Positions 59,192 through 64,000 of a stretch of DNA of 64,000 nt are shown here, piece by piece. How positions within the stretch are numbered: position 1 is the stretch's first letter; each line of letters opens with the position of its first letter. The notes beneath the pieces are model-generated. The model worked only from the letters and a program-made list of their open reading frames with translations, did not search any database and was not told where the DNA came from. Origin of the DNA: Desulfosporosinus youngiae DSM 17734 (GTDB taxonomy: Bacteria > Bacillota > Desulfitobacteriia > Desulfitobacteriales > Desulfitobacteriaceae); the NCBI RefSeq assembly GCF_000244895.1, contig NZ_CM001441.1:2934226-2998225 (forward strand). The letters are read 5' to 3'. The translations under genes and the position numbers were made by a program.

Positions 59192-60709
59192 TTAAGAAAT
59201 TGATTCTTGGTTTTTGTCAGCGGCCTGTTCGTCCACGTGATAAACAGGTTCAGGCTCCCTGGTCAACTGTTTCACCAGTTTTTCCAGGTCGATGCCGGAC
59301 ACACTTTTCAGCATTTCCGGAGCAGTTGCCATGAGCGAGGTAACATAATTGCTCACCCTGGCAGCTCCTTCCCCGTTGCCGGTGTCTACAACCGTTAGCT
59401 TATCTATGGATTTCAAGGGGTCGGCAATCTTTCCGGCAAGTTCAGGCAGCATTTTGACAATGATGTCCAGTACAGCCGCCTGCCCGAATTTTTCGAAAGC
59501 CTCGGCCAGTTTCTCCTTGGCCTCCGCTTCAGCTAAACCTTTAAGCCTTACAACCTCAGCCTCGGCAGTCCCTTTGGCCTTTTCAGCCTCCGCGATAGCC
59601 AGACCTTCAAGACGTTTTTGTTCGGCGTTGGCCTTGGCTTCAGCCTCAATCCTATATTTGAGGGCATCAGCTTCCCGCATTCGTTTAGCTTTATCAGCTT
59701 CGGCAGCCTGTTCAACGGCATACCTGTCAGCGTCCGCTTTTTTCTTAACTTCAGCGTCATACTGTTTCTCGCGGCGCAATATTTCTTTTCCTTCAATTTC
59801 TATTTCTTTTTCTTTCCTGACGAGAGAAACTTTCATTTGCTCTTCAGTAACCTGCTGCTGCGAACGCGCCTCTTGAATATGGTAGGCTTGGTCAGCCTCA
59901 GCCTTAGCGGTATCCTGATCCTTTTTATAGGAGGCCACTTTAAGTTCCTTTTCCTTGGTTGCCTCGGCGATGCTTGTATCTCTGAGCAGCTCAGCTTTCT
60001 GACCCTCTTCAGCAGCTTTAGCTTTTTGAATCCGGGCATCACGAACAGCTTCCGCTTCGGCAACTTCAGCATCCCTCTTTACAGCTGCGATCCTCGGTTT
60101 ACCGAGAGCTTCAAGATAGCCGTTTTTGTCGCGGATATCTTTGATCGTAAAGGATACGATTTGCAAGCCCATTTTCTTCAAGTCCTTGGCCGCAACTCCC
60201 TGAACCTCCTGAGCGAATTTATCCCTGTTGCGGTAGACTTCCTCAACGGTCATCATCCCCAGGATTGCCCGCAGGTGTCCCTCAAGAACTTCCTGAGCTT
60301 CCAACCGCAGGGCATCGGTAGGTTTGCTCAGAAATTGCTCAGCCGCTGTTGCCACATCTTCGACGGAACCGCCGATTTTGATGATTGCCACCCCGTCCGC
60401 CATTACCGGAACACCTTGTTCCGTATATACTTCCGGCGTGGTCACATCAAGTTTGTGTGATAGTAACGATACAAATTCCGCTTGCTGAAAAATCGGCAGG
60501 ATGAAGGCACCTCCGCCGCGAATGATTTTAATCTTACGGCCTGATTCGTCAGTATGAACATTCTTGCCGCCCAGGTAGGATCCGGTGACAATCATGGCCT
60601 TATCCGGTCCTACCGTCTTATACCTGGCCCAAAAAGCCAAGCCAAGAACAATGATGACTCCCAGCACTGTCATAGGAATCACCATGACATCCATTACTAA
60701 ATTACCCAT
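59192..60709 (-). CDS. floT: Flotillin-family protein (SPFH/band 7)
   Basis: The 505-residue protein has an N-terminal membrane hairpin or helix (MTVLGVIIVLGLAFWARY), an SPFH domain (about 30-200; GPDKAMIVTGSYLGGKN, GVPVMADGVAIIKIGG) and a long Ala/Glu/Lys coiled-coil region (about 205-400) rich in EAE repeats, followed by a globular tail. Flotillins scaffold functional membrane microdomains. The EA-rich coil gives long spurious frames on the opposite strand. ATG 60709 follows GGGGAAC and is the last gene of the pspA-nfeD-floT unit. Confidence 0.92.
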   Translation of the reverse strand: MGNLVMDVMVIPMTVLGVIIVLGLAFWARYKTVGPDKAMIVTGSYLGGKNVHTDESGRKIKIIRGGGAFILPIFQQAEFVSLLSHKLDVTTPEVYTEQGVPVMADGVAIIKIGGSVEDVATAAEQFLSKPTDALRLEAQEVLEGHLRAILGMMTVEEVYRNRDKFAQEVQGVAAKDLKKMGLQIVSFTIKDIRDKNGYLEALGKPRIAAVKRDAEVAEAEAVRDARIQKAKAAEEGQKAELLRDTSIAEATKEKELKVASYKKDQDTAKAEADQAYHIQEARSQQQVTEEQMKVSLVRKEKEIEIEGKEILRREKQYDAEVKKKADADRYAVEQAAEADKAKRMREADALKYRIEAEAKANAEQKRLEGLAIAEAEKAKGTAEAEVVRLKGLAEAEAKEKLAEAFEKFGQAAVLDIIVKMLPELAGKIADPLKSIDKLTVVDTGNGEGAARVSNYVTSLMATAPEMLKSVSGIDLEKLVKQLTREPEPVYHVDEQAADKNQESIS

Positions 60710-60724
60710 TAATAGTTCCCCTCC

Positions 60725-61252
60725 TTATAATTCATAACGGAAAACATAGAGTACGCCGTCTCTTGTTTCCCCAACCACGACCTTTACCCCAGCCGGAATC
60801 TCTGCCTGCTCAAGAGTCGCGGCAATCTGATTTGTGTTGCTGGCTCCAACTTTAAGGAGCACCTCTCCATAACCTCCAACCGGAATTGGAACCGTAACCT
60901 CACCGATTTTGCCGACTAGATCTTTAATTGAAAAACCGGAGGAATTCTCACTGTTTTTCATAGGTTTCACATACGAAAAATAAACCAATATTGAAACTGC
61001 TGCGGAAATCATTACCGAAATCATGGCTACCGGGATAGGTTCCAGAAATGTATATTGATTAAGCATTATCCCGGAGCCTCCAAAGACGGTGATTCCTCCA
61101 ACCAGAATCATTGGCTGCAGAAAGTCAAGATGATCCATGGAGAGGGAGTCGAAGAATCCGCCGAATATATCTCCTAAGATATCCCCGAATACGACGGTAA
61201 CCACAGCAAAAAGCACTCCGCCAATTAAACATGTCCAGTAAAACTCAAGCAC
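60725..61252 (-). CDS. NfeD-like membrane protein (YuaF type)
   Basis: The protein has 175 residues from GTG 61252 behind GGAGGGAG. Three hydrophobic helices (about 5-25, 48-66, 75-95) are followed by an OB-fold-like domain (about 105-175: LVGKIGEVTVPIPVGGYGEVLLKVGASNT). This is the short NfeD form that partners flotillins. Placed directly upstream of the flotillin gene with a 15-bp gap. Confidence 0.88.
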   Translation of the reverse strand: MLEFYWTCLIGGVLFAVVTVVFGDILGDIFGGFFDSLSMDHLDFLQPMILVGGITVFGGSGIMLNQYTFLEPIPVAMISVMISAAVSILVYFSYVKPMKNSENSSGFSIKDLVGKIGEVTVPIPVGGYGEVLLKVGASNTNQIAATLEQAEIPAGVKVVVGETRDGVLYVFRYEL

Positions 61253-61298
61253 GACCAGCTCCCTCCTCCGAACTATCTATTCTGCCGGCCAGCCAGCG

Positions 61299-61967
61299 TT
61301 ACTCTTTGCTAAACATAAGGCCCTCCTTTAGGGCAGCTAATTCCTTTTCTATGTCATTTTCATGATTCAATGATTCCAGTTCCTGATCAAGGCTTCTGCT
61401 CTTCAAGCCCCCGGCCACCTGAGCCTCGGCTTCCATACGCAGTACTTTATCTTCCATTCTGTCAAAATTCTGCCGGGTACTGTCCTTGCCAAATCCGCTC
61501 ACAGCTCCGTAGATTTCTTTTTGTGCTTTGGCAGACTGTACTCTTGCTATCAGAGTATCCCGTTTCAGACGTAATTTGTCGTATTCAATCTTCATTTCTT
61601 TCAACTCTGATTTAAGCTGTTCGGCCATCGCCTGGCCGTTCTCGTACTGAAGACGATAGTTCTCAGCCTTGGCCTTATTTACGTTCTTGTCTTCTAAAGC
61701 TTTACGGGCTAAGTCTTCACGTTCCTTTTTCAAGGCTTCAACAGCTTGAGCCTCACGTTTCTCAACCATAGCCAGGGCGTCATCCAATTGGGCCTTGAAT
61801 TTCCAAGTCACAGCCAGCTGTCTTGCTACAGAGCCCTCAGCATCGGAGATATCCTCTTCCATATCCCGCAGGTATTGATCAAGCATCTTCTCCGGGTCCT
61901 CTGCCTTATCTAACAGTGAGTTAAGATTAGCCCTGATATTGTCGCTGAACCTCTTAAATAAACCCAT
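61299..61967 (-). CDS. pspA: PspA/IM30-family protein
   Basis: The 222-residue, almost wholly helical ESCRT-III-like protein begins GLFKRFSDNIRANLNSLLDKAEDPEKMLDQYLRDM, the family signature. Long coiled coils span 30-160. PspA binds stressed inner membrane. ATG 61967 with AGGAGGAG upstream; a likely promoter lies in 61968-62100. It heads the operon with NfeD and flotillin, a known membrane-stress grouping in Gram-positives. Confidence 0.93.
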   Translation of the reverse strand: MGLFKRFSDNIRANLNSLLDKAEDPEKMLDQYLRDMEEDISDAEGSVARQLAVTWKFKAQLDDALAMVEKREAQAVEALKKEREDLARKALEDKNVNKAKAENYRLQYENGQAMAEQLKSELKEMKIEYDKLRLKRDTLIARVQSAKAQKEIYGAVSGFGKDSTRQNFDRMEDKVLRMEAEAQVAGGLKSRSLDQELESLNHENDIEKELAALKEGLMFSKE

Positions 61968-62353
61968 AAACAGACTCTCCTCCTTTACTAAATTAAGCTA
62001 TAACAGTAAGTATTAGTTGCCTACTGTTCAGAAACCATTATTTGAAGAACCATGGTTTATGATCGAAAATAGGGTGCGTTTAACCACATGGATCTGCCGG
62101 CATAAAGAACTATGCCTTTCAAAATACTCACCGCATCCTCGAACTAGACCTTTTAGGCGGAGGTAAACTCTGTAATTAAACTATTTACTCCTTAAATACA
62201 AGATAATTCCTTCCTTGTTAAATAGTTTCCACGTTAAACCTACATTTCCTGCCAAGAATCGAAAATAAAAATCCTGAATAGAAAAATAAGACCGTTTTAT
62301 AACGATCTTACCCATTCATGCACATCATATACCCAAATTTTTGGCTTTACGAG
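61968..62353. other. Intergenic: pspA upstream region and terminator
   Basis: Contains the upstream region of pspA, a 10-bp palindrome aaccatggtt (near 62050) and the terminator at 62281-62310. No gene seen. Confidence 0.5.
62281..62310 (-). terminator. Terminator of the Cys-rich protein gene
   Basis: A 10-bp stem with one mismatch (taagaccgtt and aacgatctta) is followed on the minus strand by a T-run. Confidence 0.75.
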
Positions 62354-62608
62354 TCAATCTATCGAATGGCTCTTTGATTTAACCTTATAACGACTCCCAG
62401 GTCCTCTAAACCGATGATCGGTTGTTTTGTCCTGAGTATTGATTAATACATCCTCAATCTCAATTTCAGCATAGTCTCCCTCGGGGGTTTTAATACACTG
62501 GCAGCAGCTATCACATTGTTTAGCCGGATCTAAATCACAAACATCACATTCACCGCATTCAGTACAGACACGCTCCTCTAAAACACAGGGCTCTCCAAAG
62601 TTATTCAA
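62354..62608 (-). CDS. Small cysteine-rich protein, 84 residues
   Basis: TTG 62608 follows GGAGG at nine bases. Nine cysteines lie in the first 40 residues (CVLEERVCTECGECDVCDL and then CDSCCQCI), with CxxC, CxxCxxC and CC spacing suited to zinc or an iron-sulfur cluster. The rest is acidic (EIEIEDVLIN) with a basic tail. No family with a known role is recognised. It lies next to a cell-wall carboxypeptidase gene, but separate function is likely. Confidence 0.7.
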   Translation of the reverse strand: MNNFGEPCVLEERVCTECGECDVCDLDPAKQCDSCCQCIKTPEGDYAEIEIEDVLINTQDKTTDHRFRGPGSRYKVKSKSHSID

Positions 62609-62653
62609 TCTTAAAATCCTCCATCAGATAATTCCTGAGTAAATTCAGGCAGG

Positions 62654-63655
62654 CTAAAAAATTCCCGGACTTAAAATAAGGGACCTGGGGTCTTTGACCA
62701 AACCTTTCAGAGCTGCTTCCGAACGCTGCTCAGCCCAAGCGTTATCCAGCAATTTAATAGTGTCTCCGTAGCGCTGCTTGCTTCCCAATAAGACTAACAA
62801 TAGATCCCCGTCAGGCCGTGAGACATAAGAAACAAGACACTGTCCTGCTTCGGTTGTCGTCCCCGTTTTTAAGCCCCGGTCTCCCGGATAAGCAGTGAGA
62901 AGACGATTAGTATTATACAGATCAGCTTCACGCAGCATCCCTTGGGCATCCTTCCATTGGACATGAGCGCTGGCTAATTTCACATACTCCATCAGTTCCT
63001 CATTCTTGAGAAATTGAACAGCAATCTTACTCAGATCATTGGCCGTAGTGTATTGATCAAGGTCGGGCATTCCATGGGGAGTTGTAAAATTTGTAGTTTG
63101 GCACCCCAGAGCAGCGGCATATTCGTTCATTTTCTGAGCAAACGCCGGAATTGAACCACTGATTTTTACTGCCAAAGCGGCTGCGGCATCATTGGAACTG
63201 TTGACATATAGGGCGGTAAATAACTCATGGACTGATATTTTATCCCCTGGTCTCAGTCCGAGGCGAGACCCTTCGACATTTACCTCCGAACCAACTTGGA
63301 TGATATCCGTCTTCTTCAAGGTCTCTGAGGCTATAAGTCCCGTGATGAGTTTTAAGGTACTGGCAGGGGCGCGCTGAATATCAGCATTATGAGATTGCAG
63401 GATTTCATTGGTTTGAGGGCTGATCATTACATAGCTTAGATCTTGGGTTGAAAGTGTTGAAAGATTTACCTGGGAAGAGTCTGATTTTGATGATTCGGGT
63501 TTTGTTTCAGCAATGGCTGATTTTAAAAGAAAGCTGGTGTCTGCTGTGCTCAAATAGCGAAATCCTGCCAGCAATAGAATAACCGTCATCATTAACATTG
63601 TTATTCTCATAGTTTTAGATTTCGCCCTTGAAAAATCTTGGTTTGGTTTTTTCAC
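62654..63655 (-). CDS. D-alanyl-D-alanine carboxypeptidase (S11, DacF-like)
   Basis: The protein has 333 residues from GTG 63655 with AGAGGG upstream; ATG 63691 is a weaker alternative. One N-terminal helix (MRITMLMMTVILLLAGFRYL) is a signal or anchor. Penicillin-binding motifs are complete: SxxK in PASTLKL, SxN in NSSNDAA and KTG in GLKTGTT. The enzyme trims the terminal D-Ala of peptidoglycan stem peptides outside the membrane. The usual C-terminal beta domain of DacA is absent, as in short DacF-like forms. Confidence 0.92.
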   Translation of the reverse strand: MKKPNQDFSRAKSKTMRITMLMMTVILLLAGFRYLSTADTSFLLKSAIAETKPESSKSDSSQVNLSTLSTQDLSYVMISPQTNEILQSHNADIQRAPASTLKLITGLIASETLKKTDIIQVGSEVNVEGSRLGLRPGDKISVHELFTALYVNSSNDAAAALAVKISGSIPAFAQKMNEYAAALGCQTTNFTTPHGMPDLDQYTTANDLSKIAVQFLKNEELMEYVKLASAHVQWKDAQGMLREADLYNTNRLLTAYPGDRGLKTGTTTEAGQCLVSYVSRPDGDLLLVLLGSKQRYGDTIKLLDNAWAEQRSEAALKGLVKDPRSLILSPGIF

Positions 63656-63706
63656 GATAATCCCTCTTTTGCGACAAGTAAACAACGACATTATAACCCA
63701 ATTTCA

Positions 63707-64000
63707 TCAATCCAGGCAAGTTTCCCCCCACATTTGCCAAACCGTTAAAAACGGATAGGGATTAATCCATTGCCCGTTGGGCAGTTCAATACCAAGATGA
63801 AGATGATCAGGAGTTGTCAGAGCATCACCGGTATGTCCCATTCCTCCTATAAATTCTCCCGCTTCAATTCGTTTACCTTTAACAAGTTCCGGCGCGATGT
63901 ATTGCAGGTGAGCATAATAATAATAATTTCCATCGTCTCCACGAACCCCGACACGTTCACCCCCTAATCGGTTCCAGCCCAGTTGTTCGATAATACCTCC
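63707..64000 (-). CDS. M23 (LytM-type) metallopeptidase, C-terminal part
   Basis: The gene enters from the right edge; 97 codons and the stop are visible. The frame reads NYYYYAHLQYIAPELVKGK, GEFIGGMGHTGDAL and DHLHLGIEL, the LytM C-terminal zinc/catalytic block (HLH). The start is outside the window, so length and any signal peptide are unknown. These enzymes cut peptidoglycan peptides; the neighbouring D-Ala carboxypeptidase suits a cell-wall locus. Confidence 0.85.
   Translation of the reverse strand, partial: GGIIEQLGWNRLGGERVGVRGDDGNYYYYAHLQYIAPELVKGKRIEAGEFIGGMGHTGDALTTPDHLHLGIELPNGQWINPYPFLTVWQMWGETCLD

Noticed and set aside
59349-60460. Long plus-strand frames (175 and 280 codons) opposite flotillin
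   Set aside because: By-products of the Ala/Glu/Lys-rich coil; low-complexity Ser/Phe or Ala/Ser sequence and no ribosome sites.
1-64000. CRISPR arrays, rRNA and tRNA genes
   Set aside because: No regularly spaced repeats, cloverleaf or rRNA-like sequence was noticed on reading; no tRNA scan could be run.

Overview
The window looks like a Firmicutes chromosome, most likely an anaerobic, spore-former-like member of the Desulfitobacteriia or Peptococcaceae. This is inferred from gene content (a hydrogenase-4-like membrane complex with a sigma-54 activator, DUF3786, a stand-alone LeuC/LeuD pair, PspA-NfeD-flotillin, TTG/GTG starts behind strong GGAGG sites) and not from any marker gene. No rRNA, tRNA or CRISPR array was seen.

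Layout. 1-5.5 kb: the end of an unrecognised gene, then nested insertion sequences. A 1,667-bp DDE element (1841-3507) sits inside an IS91-type transposase gene, with an AATT duplication. Removing the element restores one 398-codon frame. 5.5-7.3 kb: an unknown protein and a GNAT acetyltransferase. 7.5-18.6 kb: a triple-PAS histidine kinase and a sigma-54 response regulator, then a terminator, a good -24/-12 promoter and a six-gene Hyf/Ehr-type ion-pumping complex. Its large subunit has lost two of the four nickel-binding cysteines, so it is probably not a hydrogenase.

18.7-38 kb is accessory DNA. A TIR protein and two related Uma2-type genes in the same orientation bracket a tightly packed run of nine same-strand genes (20.5-35.6 kb). 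This run encodes a DUF6603 protein, a DUF6765-like helical protein, a protein with a C-terminal Hint (hedgehog/intein) domain, a 1,161-residue protein and two Ig-like beta-sandwich proteins. It ends in a tetratricopeptide fragment and about 1 kb of non-coding DNA. It is the best candidate for an undescribed system.

38-50.3 kb: a two-component system beside a MacAB-like efflux pump, a CDP-alcohol phosphotransferase, VanW, a MocR regulator divergent from azlCD with repeated operator-like boxes, DUF3786, and an Lsa-type ABC-F gene. The ABC-F gene has an attenuator leader with two tiny upstream ORFs, a terminator and a competing antiterminator segment. 50.6-54.1 kb: a four-gene operon (GIY-YIG, DUF6530, fused MoxR-VWA, XRE/zinc protein). 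54.3-64 kb: leuC with a frameshifted leuD, an acyl-adenylating enzyme/SDR operon, pspA-nfeD-flotillin, a Cys-rich small protein, a D-Ala-D-Ala carboxypeptidase and the end of an M23 peptidase gene.

Family names are from memory of conserved motifs. No database search was run, and start codons were chosen from visible ribosome binding sites.
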